64,000 bases of DNA from CAZHHH01 sp052400685. GTDB lineage: Bacteria; Bacteroidota; Bacteroidia; Bacteroidales; Marinilabiliaceae. The translations under genes and the position numbers were made by a program. This document shows, piece after piece, positions 16,881-27,700 of this stretch; position 1 is the stretch's first letter, and every line of letters starts with the position of its first letter. The notes below the pieces were generated by a model. The model was not told where the DNA came from. It did no database searches and saw only the letters and a program-made list of their open reading frames with translations. The stretch lies in assembly GCA_052400685.1 (NCBI GenBank), contig JBQTGJ010000002.1; one strand, 5' to 3'.

Positions 16881-17972
16881 TTACCTATCCACCCGGGCAG
16901 AGCCACCGCCAACAATTTTTTCCACCTCCGATAGCGTGGCCATGGTGGTATCGCCTGGCGTAGTCATGGCTAATGCACCGTGTGCAGCCCCATACTCTAC
17001 GGCTTTTGCGCCATCATTAAATTCAAGGAAACCATAAATTAACCCTGAAGCAAAACTGTCGCCACCACCTACACGATCCATTATTTCCAGGTCTTCGCGA
17101 TGTTGGGCTTCATGAATTTTACCGTCGGAATAACAAATAGCCCCCCATGAATTGACGGTTGCTGTTTTTACGGTACGTAATGTTGTGGCTATAGCCTGAA
17201 AGTTTGGAAACCCGGCGACTGCCATTTTGATCATATTTTTGTAACCCGACAAATCCAATTCCTTCAGATTCTCATCGTTACCTTCAACTTCCAAACCTAA
17301 GCAAGCCGTAAAATCCTCTTCATTACCGATCATAACATCCACATATCTGGCAATTTCACGGTTTACTTCCCTGGCTTTGGCCACGCCACCAATGGCTTTC
17401 CAAAGAGATGGACGATAGTTTAAGTCATATGAAACGATCGTTCCGTATTTTTTAGCTATTCTCACTGCCTCAATAACGGTTTCCGCTGCCGATTCAGATA
17501 ACGCTGCGAAAATACCACCTGTATGCATCCATCGAACGCCCAGAGTTCCGAAGATATACTCCCAGTCGATATCACCTGGTTTTAATTGAGAGGCAGCTGT
17601 ATTACCGCGGTCGGAAACCCCTTTTGCTCCGCGAATGCCGAAGCCCCGTTCTGTGAAGTTAAGTCCGTTACGAACCGTACGGCCGCAACCATCGTAATCG
17701 ACCCATTTAACGAATTGGGTATCCAGTCCACCCTGAAGCATAAAATCTTCAATTAAAGCACCCACTTCGTTGTCGGCCAGCGCCGTAATGATGGCTGTTT
17801 TTTTACCAAAGCATTTTCTCAGGCCCCGTGAAACATTGTATTCTCCACCCCCTTCCCAGGCCCTGAATTGACGTGTCGTTCTGATTCGACCTTCGCCCGG
17901 ATCCAGTCGTAACATAACTTCTCCAAGTGAAATACAATCGTAGGTACATTCTGATTTTAATTTGATCTTCAT
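16881..17972 (-). CDS. kdgK: PfkB-family sugar kinase, probable 2-keto-3-deoxygluconate kinase
   Basis: 363 residues, PfkB fold. N-terminal SLGEVMLRLDPGEGRIR and GGGEYNVSRGL bind substrate. The C-terminal MDRVGGGDSFASGLIYG is the second PfkB signature, with the catalytic Asp. In alginate catabolism this enzyme phosphorylates KDG to KDPG. It lies immediately downstream of the SDR gene (about 70 bp). The assignment to KDG rests on context plus family. A KDPG aldolase gene, which often follows, is absent from this window. Confidence 0.85.
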   Translation of the reverse strand: MKIKLKSECTYDCISLGEVMLRLDPGEGRIRTTRQFRAWEGGGEYNVSRGLRKCFGKKTAIITALADNEVGALIEDFMLQGGLDTQFVKWVDYDGCGRTVRNGLNFTERGFGIRGAKGVSDRGNTAASQLKPGDIDWEYIFGTLGVRWMHTGGIFAALSESAAETVIEAVRIAKKYGTIVSYDLNYRPSLWKAIGGVAKAREVNREIARYVDVMIGNEEDFTACLGLEVEGNDENLKELDLSGYKNMIKMAVAGFPNFQAIATTLRTVKTATVNSWGAICYSDGKIHEAQHREDLEIMDRVGGGDSFASGLIYGFLEFNDGAKAVEYGAAHGALAMTTPGDTTMATLSEVEKIVGGGSARVDR

Positions 17973-18041
17973 TTCAGCTGTTTATTATTTGTTTGTTTTT
18001 GCCATATAGAACCTGAGCATCCCTGCCCAACGTCCTGCTTT

Positions 18042-18803
18042 TTATATACCCAAAGCCTGTCCACCACCAATCTGGATAGTTTCAGCGGTAATAAAAGAGG
18101 CGTTATCACTTGCCAGAAAAGCCACAACAGAAGCCACTTCTTCAGGTTGTCCCAATCTTCCCAACAAAACACTGTTTTTCCATGAGGCAAACACTTCAGG
18201 CTTCGTCGATTTAATCTGAGCGTGGAAAGGCGTGTCAATGGTACCCGGAGATACGGCGTTAACTCTGATTCCATATTCGGCTAAATCTTTGGCCATTGCT
18301 CTGGTGATGGCATGCACCCCGCCTTTGGATGTGGCGTAAACCCCGGCACCCGGGCCACCTGCATTCCATGCTGCATTTGAAGTATAATTGATGATTGAGG
18401 CATTTTCTCCTTTCTTAAGAAAAGGAATGGCAGCTCTGGACGCAAAGAATACAGAATCGAGGTTTAAAGCCATCACGGAACGGTAAAATTCGGTTGTCAT
18501 CTCTTCAAACCTCTGTCTGCCGCCCAGTCCCCCGGCATTATTTACAAGCACATCAATTCGGCCAAACTTTTTTCCAATGGCATTGATGTTAGAAGTTACT
18601 TCATCCTCTTTGGTCACGTCGAACCCGAAGTATTCAGCCGTAATTCCTGCGGCAACAAGCTCTGCGACTCTTTTTGCGCCTATTTCATCGTGAATACCAT
18701 TTAAAACCACGGTATATCCATCTTTGCCCAGCCTTTTGGCCACTTCAAAACCTATTCCGCCTGTTGCACCAGTGACAACGGCTACTTTTCCTTTTAAATT
18801 CAT
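18042..18803 (-). CDS. SDR-family oxidoreductase, probable DEH reductase
   Basis: 253 residues with the SDR nucleotide motif TGATGGIG (residues ~12-19), NNAG (~90) and the active-site pair in YATSKGG (Tyr-x3-Lys). In alginate degraders, SDR enzymes reduce 4-deoxy-L-erythro-5-hexoseulose uronate (DEH) to 2-keto-3-deoxygluconate. Position between the kinase and the hexuronate transporter supports this. It could alternatively be a KduD-type dehydrogenase. Length is typical of classical SDRs. Confidence 0.83.
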   Translation of the reverse strand: MNLKGKVAVVTGATGGIGFEVAKRLGKDGYTVVLNGIHDEIGAKRVAELVAAGITAEYFGFDVTKEDEVTSNINAIGKKFGRIDVLVNNAGGLGGRQRFEEMTTEFYRSVMALNLDSVFFASRAAIPFLKKGENASIINYTSNAAWNAGGPGAGVYATSKGGVHAITRAMAKDLAEYGIRVNAVSPGTIDTPFHAQIKSTKPEVFASWKNSVLLGRLGQPEEVASVVAFLASDNASFITAETIQIGGGQALGI

Positions 18804-18834
18804 AATTTTTATTTTTTAAGATTACTTTTCAAAT

Positions 18835-18935
18835 TTCATCTGTTGATAATTTGTCTCTCAGTTGCCATATTGAACTCGCCGGAATAATCATCCTCCTGTG
18901 TGTGAATCAATTTCCACGGCTCGTTTCATCTTTCC
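18835..18935. repeat. Repeat D, single copy
   Basis: Same unit as at 13525-13730 (CATATTGAACTCGCCGG, TGTGTGTGAATCAATTTCC, GGCTCGTTTCATC). It lies between the transporter stop and the SDR start. Confidence 0.75.
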
Positions 18936-18972
18936 ATTATTTAAAGGATGAAACGCATTATATTAACATTTC

Positions 18973-20298
18973 CTACTTCTCTTCTACCGGCCTTATATTC
19001 CTCGCAAAGAAATAAATAGCTCCAATTCCCAGCGGTACAAATGTTGCAATGATGATAAAAATAGGCGTGTAAGAAACTTTAGCAATCATTGGAATAATGA
19101 AGTTTAGTATAATCACCGAACCGATACCAATCATTCCTCCAAGACCAGCCAGAGAACCGACTGATTTTCCGCTAAAGAAATCGCTTGGCAATGTTTGTAT
19201 ATTACTGATAGCGAATTGAAAGCCAAACAACACCACACAAATAACCAATACAAAATTAATCGGCTCACTCTTAGGCATTAGCAGAGTTGCTATAAGACCA
19301 GAAAACATGATCAGACCACCGGTTAAAATTGTAACCTTCCTGCCTTTGTTAATAGAATTACTTTTTGCTATTATCCTTCCCGATACATAACCTCCAAGAA
19401 TACTCCCTATTGCAGCACCAACATAAGGCACCCAGGCAAACATCGCAACCCCTTTAACATCCAGGTTAAACTCTTTGGATAAATATAAAGGCATCCAGAT
19501 CACAAAAAACCACCAAATTGGTTCCATAAAGAAACGGCCTAATATGACAGACCATGATTCCTTATATGATAATATTTCGCGTAAACTGAGACCTTTTGAG
19601 TCTTTGGTGGATTCCTGATCGACCTTACTTTGTCCGTCAAGGATGTATTTTCTTTCTTCATCGGTCACCCAGGGATGCTTTTTAGGACCGGCTTTGTTTA
19701 TTATTAACCAGGGAATAATCCACAGCAATCCGAATGATCCTATAATCATAAAAGTTACCCGCCAGCCAAAGGCGACCCATAAAGCACCAATAAACAGTGG
19801 CGCAATGACCGATCCCATAGATGCCCCGGCATTAAACAACCCCTGAGCAATCGCACGTTCTTTTATGGGGAACCATTCTGCATTACTTTTTACCGCACCC
19901 GGCCAGTTTCCGGCTTCAGAAATACCTAAAGTAGTACGTAAAATACCAATTGAAATGGCACCTCTGGTAAGTGAATGAAAAAAAGAAGACAAGCCCCAAA
20001 TTCCGATACTTAACACATAACCAATTCTCGTACCCACTTTATCAAATACTTTACCTGAGAACAATTGTCCAAAGGCGTAAGCAATCAGGAATACATTTGA
20101 GATTAAGGCATAATGACCTTCTCCTAATCCCAATGAATCTGAAATAGTGCCGGCTTCTCCGGCTTTACCCCACATCAGGGCCAGAGCACTTCTGTCGATG
20201 TAATTAATTACAGTAGCTAAAAAAATGAGCCCGATAATCCACCATCTGAAACCTTTAATCTTACCTACTTTCCACCATTTTTTTTCATTTTTCGTCAT
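18973..20298 (-). CDS. MFS transporter, hexuronate family
   Basis: 441 residues with 12 predicted membrane helices. The N-terminal segment YIDRSALALMWGKAGE and the loop GISEAGNWPGAVKSNAEWFP are typical of the anion:cation symporter / ExuT-like branch of the MFS. It should import DEH or other unsaturated uronates across the inner membrane. The KdgF-like gene starts only 5 bp away upstream, so they are co-transcribed. Confidence 0.88.
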   Translation of the reverse strand: MTKNEKKWWKVGKIKGFRWWIIGLIFLATVINYIDRSALALMWGKAGEAGTISDSLGLGEGHYALISNVFLIAYAFGQLFSGKVFDKVGTRIGYVLSIGIWGLSSFFHSLTRGAISIGILRTTLGISEAGNWPGAVKSNAEWFPIKERAIAQGLFNAGASMGSVIAPLFIGALWVAFGWRVTFMIIGSFGLLWIIPWLIINKAGPKKHPWVTDEERKYILDGQSKVDQESTKDSKGLSLREILSYKESWSVILGRFFMEPIWWFFVIWMPLYLSKEFNLDVKGVAMFAWVPYVGAAIGSILGGYVSGRIIAKSNSINKGRKVTILTGGLIMFSGLIATLLMPKSEPINFVLVICVVLFGFQFAISNIQTLPSDFFSGKSVGSLAGLGGMIGIGSVIILNFIIPMIAKVSYTPIFIIIATFVPLGIGAIYFFARNIRPVEEK

Positions 20299-20303
20299 GA
20301 TTT

Positions 20304-20669
20304 CTATTTTTTGTCGCCGAAATAAGAAACTGCTGTTCCATCAAGAAAATCTTCGCGCACGGGGCTGAAAACATCGATTAAAATGCCTGCCTCCAGACAC
20401 ACGGCACCGTGTACCAGATTTGGAGCAATGTAAACGCCTTCTCCTGCTTCGATAATACTTTTTTCGCCATCGATGGTAAACTCAAACTTTCCGGCAGCAC
20501 AATGCGTTGCCTGAGTGTGAAAATGCTTATGAGGAGAGCCCTCAGCCCCTTTTTCAAACTTTACTTTCACCATCATAATCTGGTTATCCCAACCCTGAAA
20601 CTGACGTGATACGCCTCCACCAAGGTTTTCCCAGTTCCCGCTGTTTTTGATAAATTTTTCGCTTGCCAT
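20304..20669 (-). CDS. kdgF: KdgF-like cupin (uronate linearisation)
   Basis: 121 residues, a single cupin barrel. SPHKHFHTQATHCAAGKFEF carries the two His and the Gln of the metal site, and APNLVHGAVCLEAG the distal His. KdgF enzymes speed conversion of 4,5-unsaturated monouronates from alginate or pectin into the linear keto form. It is packed between the transporter and PL17 genes (5 and 11 bp gaps), which fits the same pathway. Confidence 0.85.
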   Translation of the reverse strand: MASEKFIKNSGNWENLGGGVSRQFQGWDNQIMMVKVKFEKGAEGSPHKHFHTQATHCAAGKFEFTIDGEKSIIEAGEGVYIAPNLVHGAVCLEAGILIDVFSPVREDFLDGTAVSYFGDKK

Positions 20670-20680
20670 AATCGAAGATT

Positions 20681-22882
20681 TTAGTTTGTGAATACTTTAT
20701 AATTTCCAGTCCAATTTATTGTTTGCCCTTCTACACTTATTGAATTTTCACCCGCATTTGAAAAGCTTAAATCGAGCAAAAGCTGAATCGTTTTATCGTT
20801 TTTTAGTTTTAACAGAACAGCCACTTTTTCGCCGTCACCTTCTATTAACTGCAACTCTTTTACCGAGCCTTCGGAACCTAAAACCGCCTCGCTGACCGGA
20901 TTGTAACTTCCATGTATCTCGTATACTGTAAGCAGTTTTTTGTTTTTCGAATCGGGGAACCGAAACAACATTCCCATTTGTGGCCGTAAATTATAGTTAG
21001 GGTCGTTGGCCCCTAAACGGGTAATGTAACAGTCAACTCCTTTGCCTCCCAAAACTGTAACGGAGTAAAATCCGGTACCATTCATCCAGCTAAGGCTGGC
21101 AGTGGCCGGGATATTTTTTGCTTCGGCATCCACAATCAAATGCTGATAGCCATGGGCCTTTCCAGGCGTTTTGTATTGATTTAATCTGACATATTTAAAA
21201 TTGGCATCAATGATCTGCCCGTTAAAATACACAGGCAAATCGTACAGGCCGGCCAATCGGCTTTTAATATCAAACAAATCAATCAAATAAACCCTTTCGT
21301 CTACTTCCATCAAGGCCAAAGTACGCTTCAAAACAGCTCCCTCGTAACAATGTTCGTCGATAGCTGAAACAATTTGAACCTCCGGATTTTCCAGATCCGC
21401 AAAAACCAATTCCGGATTGTATTTTTCGGCTTCATCATAGCGACCTCCAAACCCCGACTGCCCGTTAATAACCAATGTGTTATGTGCAACGGTCTGATTT
21501 GCCCAGGTTTTATTTTCAGGTAAATAAGTGCCCCCTTCTTTGGCTACCACATTTAAAAAACGGGCCGCGCCATAATCCGGTAATATCTCCTGTCCTTTGT
21601 CGTAAAGACTAATTCCGAGGCGGTCGAAATGCCCGTGCCCCATCCCCTGCGAAGCAAATTTAAAAAGCAGCGACGTTTGCTTTTCGCTTTTGCCCAGCCG
21701 GAGTAAAGCAACCCCACCTTTATCGCCATTAGCGCCATCGCGAATAATCATTGACTTACGCTCAAATTTTCGGGCTTTACCTTCGGCAACGGCTTTTGCC
21801 ACGGTTAAACCTTCAGCGCTTAACATCACCTGATTTTGCAGGTTTGCTACGTCGAGTATAGTGGCCTCATTGGTGCGGGCATAAGCAATATTGGTTCCGA
21901 AAATTAACTCGGAGGTTAACCACGATTTTTCTTTAATTGCATCGTTAATAGGATAAAATCTACCATCCGAATTGGTTAGCTGAAGCACCGTTGTTACCGC
22001 TTTTAATAAAACCCCCTCTCTGTAATCGAAGATCTTTAAGTCGGGACGGTTGTTCTCGAGTGCTTGTGCAAATACCATGAAAGGCAATAACGCATAGCGC
22101 TGATAATAGGGACCTTCGGCATAATAACCATCGGGCGAAAACAACTCATCAATCTGTTTCAGGAACCCGCCTGAGCCATCCAGTTTTGTGGAATACAAGG
22201 CTTTTTGCACCATCAACGAATCCGCCAGAACCATGCCTGTCATCCCGACCCCGGCAACCGCCCAGGTGCCGTGGTTATGTACCCGGTCGAAGGAATACTT
22301 ATCCTCTTCAGTAAAGAACTTAACCATATTCCTAAAAAGATTGTCTTCAATATTGGCTCTCTCTTCCACCGACAGAAACCCGTAAATACAGTCGTAGGCC
22401 TGAATGGTATACACCAACCAAACCGACTCGTTTAACCCCTGCCAGAATAGTTTGCCCGGCGCCTGGTTCTTTTGCATAGGATGAATGCCCAGAGTAGGAT
22501 AAAGCCTGGCATATTCAACTAACATATCACGGACAAAAGCAGCATATTTATCGTCACCGGTCAGCTGATAAACCAATCCTGCATTATACATCTCCAGATA
22601 ATTGAGTTTGTGCTTTTCGTGGGTGTAACCACCGCCCGGATCTTTTGGAAAAGGCACAACAATTCCGGCTTCAATCCCCTTATCGGCAATGTCTTTTGCA
22701 TTTTCGAATGAAGATTGCAGCAAAGGGTATTGCTTCAGTCCCTCAATCATTTCAGGCACCGATGATTTTTGAAGAATTAATTTAGGAAACCCTTCATTCT
22801 CTGAATTTGTGGCAATTTCCTGGCGGCAAGAAAAAAACGATGCCACAAACAAGAGAAATAAATATGTCGGAATATGTTTCAT
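20681..22882 (-). CDS. Polysaccharide lyase family 17 oligoalginate lyase
   Basis: 733 residues. Lipoprotein signal with Cys near residue 19 (FFSCRQ). The alpha/alpha-toroid half contains RVHNHGTWAVAG (catalytic Asn-His) and EGPYYQRYALLPF (catalytic Tyr region) as in PL17. The C-terminal half is the heparinase II/III-like beta-sandwich (KFASQGMGHGHFDRLGISLY). PL17 enzymes release monomeric uronate from alginate oligomers in exo mode. Lipid anchoring would place it in the periplasm. It forms one operon with KdgF-like cupin and transporter. Confidence 0.9.
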   Translation of the reverse strand: MKHIPTYLFLLFVASFFSCRQEIATNSENEGFPKLILQKSSVPEMIEGLKQYPLLQSSFENAKDIADKGIEAGIVVPFPKDPGGGYTHEKHKLNYLEMYNAGLVYQLTGDDKYAAFVRDMLVEYARLYPTLGIHPMQKNQAPGKLFWQGLNESVWLVYTIQAYDCIYGFLSVEERANIEDNLFRNMVKFFTEEDKYSFDRVHNHGTWAVAGVGMTGMVLADSLMVQKALYSTKLDGSGGFLKQIDELFSPDGYYAEGPYYQRYALLPFMVFAQALENNRPDLKIFDYREGVLLKAVTTVLQLTNSDGRFYPINDAIKEKSWLTSELIFGTNIAYARTNEATILDVANLQNQVMLSAEGLTVAKAVAEGKARKFERKSMIIRDGANGDKGGVALLRLGKSEKQTSLLFKFASQGMGHGHFDRLGISLYDKGQEILPDYGAARFLNVVAKEGGTYLPENKTWANQTVAHNTLVINGQSGFGGRYDEAEKYNPELVFADLENPEVQIVSAIDEHCYEGAVLKRTLALMEVDERVYLIDLFDIKSRLAGLYDLPVYFNGQIIDANFKYVRLNQYKTPGKAHGYQHLIVDAEAKNIPATASLSWMNGTGFYSVTVLGGKGVDCYITRLGANDPNYNLRPQMGMLFRFPDSKNKKLLTVYEIHGSYNPVSEAVLGSEGSVKELQLIEGDGEKVAVLLKLKNDKTIQLLLDLSFSNAGENSISVEGQTINWTGNYKVFTN

Positions 22883-23217
22883 TATAGTTGTTTAAGCTTC
22901 AATTATTAAACCTTAATTCCCTCAAATCCTCATTAAAAGAAATTACGTACTGCTTCTAAATCCTTTTTCATAGAAACTGTTTATTTTATTGGCCGGATAT
23001 TTCAATCCAAAAGGCCATGCTATGCCACCTTCAACCGTTGCATGACGAGTATTAATCCAAAGAATTCATGTCCCTTTTTTGAACAACTTCTCAATAGAGT
23101 AAAAAGTGACCTGCCGATAATTTCGGGCACTAACTATTGCAACAGGTCAACTTTCATAAGAGCCATCATTTCTGAAACATCAATACATGTTCAAACTGCT
23201 CATGAACCATTCAATGA
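22883..23217. other. Intergenic between PL17 and SusD
   Basis: 335 bp with no supportable gene. It probably holds the promoter for the PL17 operon, but no box stood out clearly. Confidence 0.4.
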
Positions 23218-24750
23218 TTAATATTCCGAATTTTGAGGCAACAAATTGGGATTTCTCACCAATTCATCAACAGGTAATGGAAATAAATAGTCGCGATTCG
23301 GATTAAATTCAGCTTTAACGCCTTCCAATCCGGAAGCACCATATACTTGCGTGCCCAATTTTCTTCGGGCAATGTCGTACCATCTTTTAAACTCAAAAGC
23401 AAGTTCCCATTTACGTTCTTCCAACACCATATCTCTAAAATCTTCCTGAGATAAGCCGGAGACATCAGCAGGGAATGAAGACCCGTTACCACTTCTGGCT
23501 CTGGCTCTTACTCTGTTTACATATCCATCGGCCTCAGTCGTTCCGGGATCGACTTCGTTTAACGCTTCAGCGGCAATGAGCAATACCTCAGCGTACCGCA
23601 TCATCAAATAATTACTATTAGTCGTTCGTCCATTTCCTTCGGCAGCGGGCCCCGCTTTACGGGTATATTTTGCAATATGTGGACGATCGACACCTGAGGC
23701 GTATCCACCAATACCAACATTTGTAAATGAGTCATAAGATATTACAACATCATTAAAAACGGCCGTGGTATCTAAACTAACTGCTTTACGGTAATCCCGG
23801 CCATCCCAGGTGGTATATACGGCCATAGAAGGCACCTCAACAGACCACCCGCCACCATAACCATACTGATCATCGTTTCTAATACCAGTAAATGCGGCCT
23901 GATAATTCCGCCCCTGATCGCCATCGGATTGCCCGATAAAATCCAACACAAATATTGGTTCCAGAGAAGCATCGACTTTAGATGCGTCAAATAGATCCTG
24001 AAAATCGGGCTCTAAACCTAATTCATAAATATCTTCGTTGTCAATAACTTCCTTTGCTTCGTCATAGGCTTTTTGATATTCACCCATCGTTAAATACACT
24101 AAAGCCAAATAAGAACTTGCAGCAGACTTAGCCGGGATTGATCTGGCAGCTTGTGTATTTGGCAGCCATGTTTTGGCAAACTTCAGATCTTCAATAATGT
24201 TTTTATAGACATCGTCGACTGAAGTTTTGCCAATAGAACCAGCGGCTTGTATATCGGTTACAGGCTCGGTTAAATAAGGAATCTCACCAAATTGGCGGAC
24301 CAAATGAAAATAGGTGAATGCTCTTGCAAAATAGCCTTGCGCAACAATCGGATTTTTCACTTCATCCGCAACATTGACCAATTCAGCGCCAGAAATTGCC
24401 TGATTAGCGGCCGCAATAATCTGATAGCATTTGGGCCAAAACAGACCAATCGTTGAATTATCAGCCAAAAGAGCTACGTTATTAAACTGAACCCGTTCAG
24501 GATTAGTAACATTGGGATTCAAATCGACCATGTCTCCTCGCAGCATCAGTGCCATTGACATCTCTCTGGACATAAAATACCGATGGAGCATATGACCATA
24601 AGAACCATTTACGGCAGTTTGTATGTCGGTCGTTGATTGAAAGAAACCCTCCGGCGCTAACAACCCTACAGGTTCTTCTTCCAAATCTGAACATCCTGTA
24701 ATTGATAACCCTATAAAAAAGAATAAGGATAAATATTTATATTTTTTCAT
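23218..24750 (-). CDS. SusD/RagB-family glycan-binding lipoprotein
   Basis: 510 residues. Lipobox at SITGCSD (Cys ~20). TPR-like SusD helices include FARAFTYFHLVRQFGEIPYL, and the end has the usual EERKWELAFEFKRWYDIAR. SusD proteins form the lid of the SusC channel and bind oligosaccharide at the cell surface. It lies 23 bp downstream of the SusC gene. The ligand is presumably alginate oligomer, given the neighbours. Confidence 0.92.
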   Translation of the reverse strand: MKKYKYLSLFFFIGLSITGCSDLEEEPVGLLAPEGFFQSTTDIQTAVNGSYGHMLHRYFMSREMSMALMLRGDMVDLNPNVTNPERVQFNNVALLADNSTIGLFWPKCYQIIAAANQAISGAELVNVADEVKNPIVAQGYFARAFTYFHLVRQFGEIPYLTEPVTDIQAAGSIGKTSVDDVYKNIIEDLKFAKTWLPNTQAARSIPAKSAASSYLALVYLTMGEYQKAYDEAKEVIDNEDIYELGLEPDFQDLFDASKVDASLEPIFVLDFIGQSDGDQGRNYQAAFTGIRNDDQYGYGGGWSVEVPSMAVYTTWDGRDYRKAVSLDTTAVFNDVVISYDSFTNVGIGGYASGVDRPHIAKYTRKAGPAAEGNGRTTNSNYLMMRYAEVLLIAAEALNEVDPGTTEADGYVNRVRARARSGNGSSFPADVSGLSQEDFRDMVLEERKWELAFEFKRWYDIARRKLGTQVYGASGLEGVKAEFNPNRDYLFPLPVDELVRNPNLLPQNSEY

Positions 24751-24773
24751 AATGTAGGCGTTTTAACTGTTGA

Positions 24774-27700
24774 CTAAAAATTTAAACTAAGGCTGAAACT
24801 AACCGATCTAATAGTTGGGTAATTTCCAAAATCGAACCCATTGGTCGTATTACTATCTCCGCTATCTTCGCCACCAGAACCAAAATAACTCACTTCAGGA
24901 TCCAAGCCAGAGTAATTTGTAAAAGTCAACAGGTTTTGCGCGCTAACAGACAACCGAACGCCCCCCAAACCGAACTGTTCAGCAATATCTGTAGGTAAGT
25001 TATAACCTAAAGCGATATTTTTTAATCGGATATAACTACCCTTTTCCACAAACCTGGAAGAAATCTCTCTATTCCTATTGGCTACCACGCGAGGTATATT
25101 TGAGTCTGTGTTAGTTGGTGTCCAGGCATTCAAAACATCTTTAAGCGCATTTGAGTCGCCGTTAAACAGCTGTACATTTGTAAGGTTAAAAATATCGCCA
25201 CCATGAGAACCCTGAAAAAAGATATTTAAATCGAAGTTCTTATATGTAAACGTATTTGTAATCCCCATCGTCCAATTGGGATTAGGGTCTCCTATATTTT
25301 TTTGATCGTCAGTTGTTATAACACCACTTTTATCTAAATCTGAAAATAACGGATCACCTGCTATAGCACCAGAAAATGTCGCGGTACCGTCGGGCAAATC
25401 ACCTCCCTGATAAACACCTTTATATTCATAGCCCCAAAAAAGGCCTACCGCTTCACCCTCTCTTAAAATATGGGTACGATCAACGTTAAAATATCCTGGT
25501 GCAGCATCCATGAATACATCTATACCACCAATCAGCGATTCGACCTTATTTTTATTTGTGGCCCAGTTAAAATCGGTCGTCCATCTAAAACTCTCTTTAT
25601 TTATGTTTCTGGTATTTAAAGAAATTTCAAAACCTCTGTTATTTATCTCGCCGACGTTTCTGATACTTGCTAACGTCAAAAAGCCAAGATATTCCGACTG
25701 ACCCTGATCGGCCAAAAGGAGGTCTTTGGTATCGATGTTATAATAGTCTAATGAAAGAGAGATTTTATTGTTTAACAAACCTAAATCAACACCGACATTT
25801 GTTTGGTAAGAAGATTCCCATTTTAAATCGGCGTTAGCAGCCTGATCGGGAACAACAGCATTTACTTGTTGTCCGTTAATTGAGGTAAAAAGAGCGCTGA
25901 AACCTGCCAGCGATTGGTAAGCATCAATGGCCTGGTTACCCGTTATACCGTAACTCACTCTAAATTTGAGGTTAGAAATGGTCTCGTTATCTTTTAAAAA
26001 GTCTTCATTGCTCACCTTCCAACCAAATGCACCAGAGGGGAAGATGGCATATTTTTCATTTTTCGCAAAGTTAGATGCCCCGTCACGTCTCACAGTAGCG
26101 GTTAATAAATATTTATCATCATAATCGTAATTAAATCTTCCGAATTGAGATAAAATTTCCTGATCTGTAAAAGATGAAGTAGGTATTACAGTGACAGAAC
26201 CACCAGCTAAGTTATAGTAAGAAAAACTATTAGAGATAAAATTTTGAGCGCCGGCAGAAAATCTTTCTGAAGTCGTTTTCTGATAAGAATAACCTGCCAA
26301 TAAGGTTAAATTGCCTTTCCAAATTTCTTTGTTATACGTCAGGTAATTCTCACTCAGCAGGTTTGTCCGCTTAAGATTTGACAATGATGCTTTACCTCCC
26401 GTACCACCTCCGGCTGTAATAATTAACGTTGATGGTCTGAAAACCCCTACAGTTTCATTCGTTGAGCTAAGTCCGAAAGTAGATTTAAAAGTAAGGTTTT
26501 CTAAAATATCATAATTAGCATACAAATTTGCTCTAAAATTGTCAGTTTTAGTTTCATCAACAGATTCAGTTGCAACGGCATATGGATTATCAATATTATC
26601 ACCGATTGAGCTGATGGTGTTTACACCGTTTTCATCCTGCACGGGCAAGTCCGGCATAAATCGAAACATCAGGGAAACCACATCATCACCACCGCCATTA
26701 GCCGTTTCGCCCGTCGATTGTGTAGGAACGCCACGTTTGGTTCCTCTGCTACCAAAAAGATTAAAACCTAATTTTAATTTATCAGTTACCTGGGCATCAA
26801 TATTTGACAAGAAAGAAATTCTTTCAAAATCAGAATTTATAATAACTCCCTCTTGTTTAAAATAAGTAGCCGAAGCATAGTAGTTGGCGTTATCGCTACC
26901 TCCCGAAAAAGAAAACTGATGATTCTGGGTGTTTCCAGCTCTGTACAATAGGTCTTGCCAATCTGTATCGGCAGGCCCCTGCACATAACTTGAGTTGATG
27001 GCTTTCTGATAAACCGCAAATTCATCTGCATTTAATAAATCCAGCTGTTTTGCCGTATTTTGAACAGAATAGGTTGTATTGACTTCCACCCTTAATTTAC
27101 CACTTCTACCTTTTTTTGTCGTTACTAAAATAACGCCATTTGAACCTCTGGAACCATATATAGCTGTAGCTGATGCATCTTTTAAAATCTCCATTGATTC
27201 AATATCATTGGGTTGCGGCATAACTGCGCCCACAAAACCATCGACCACAATAAGCGGAGAACTACTGGCATTGATAGAGGTATTTCCTCTAATTTTTATG
27301 TTGATGGGTGCTCCCGGCTCACCACCATTATTAGACTGCACCACCACACCCGATGCACGACCTTGTAACGCTTGTGCTGCGTCTAACACAGGGAATGCTG
27401 TTAATTCACGGGACTTGACCGAAGATATAGAACCTGTCACATCGCTCTTTTTTCGAGCGCCATACCCCACAACCATAACTTCTTCAATATTTGTAAAGTC
27501 AGGTCTCAATCCGACGTTAATATTTGAAGCACCCGAAAATTCAATTTCCTGGGATACATTTCCAACAAAAGAAACAACAATTATCCCTGATTGAGATTGC
27601 GTTGTGAGGGTAAAACGACCATCCATATCAGTAACGGTACCGTTTGTTGTCCCTTTTTCAACAATTGTAGCTCCTGGCAAGGATTCATTATTATCTGCAT

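Noticed and set aside
17969..18274. 101-residue minus frame overlapping the SDR gene
   Set aside because: It overlaps the SDR reading frame with its intact active-site motif and shows no domain of its own.
27079..27594. 171-residue plus-strand frame
   Set aside because: Antisense to the SusC gene; a shadow of its codon pattern.
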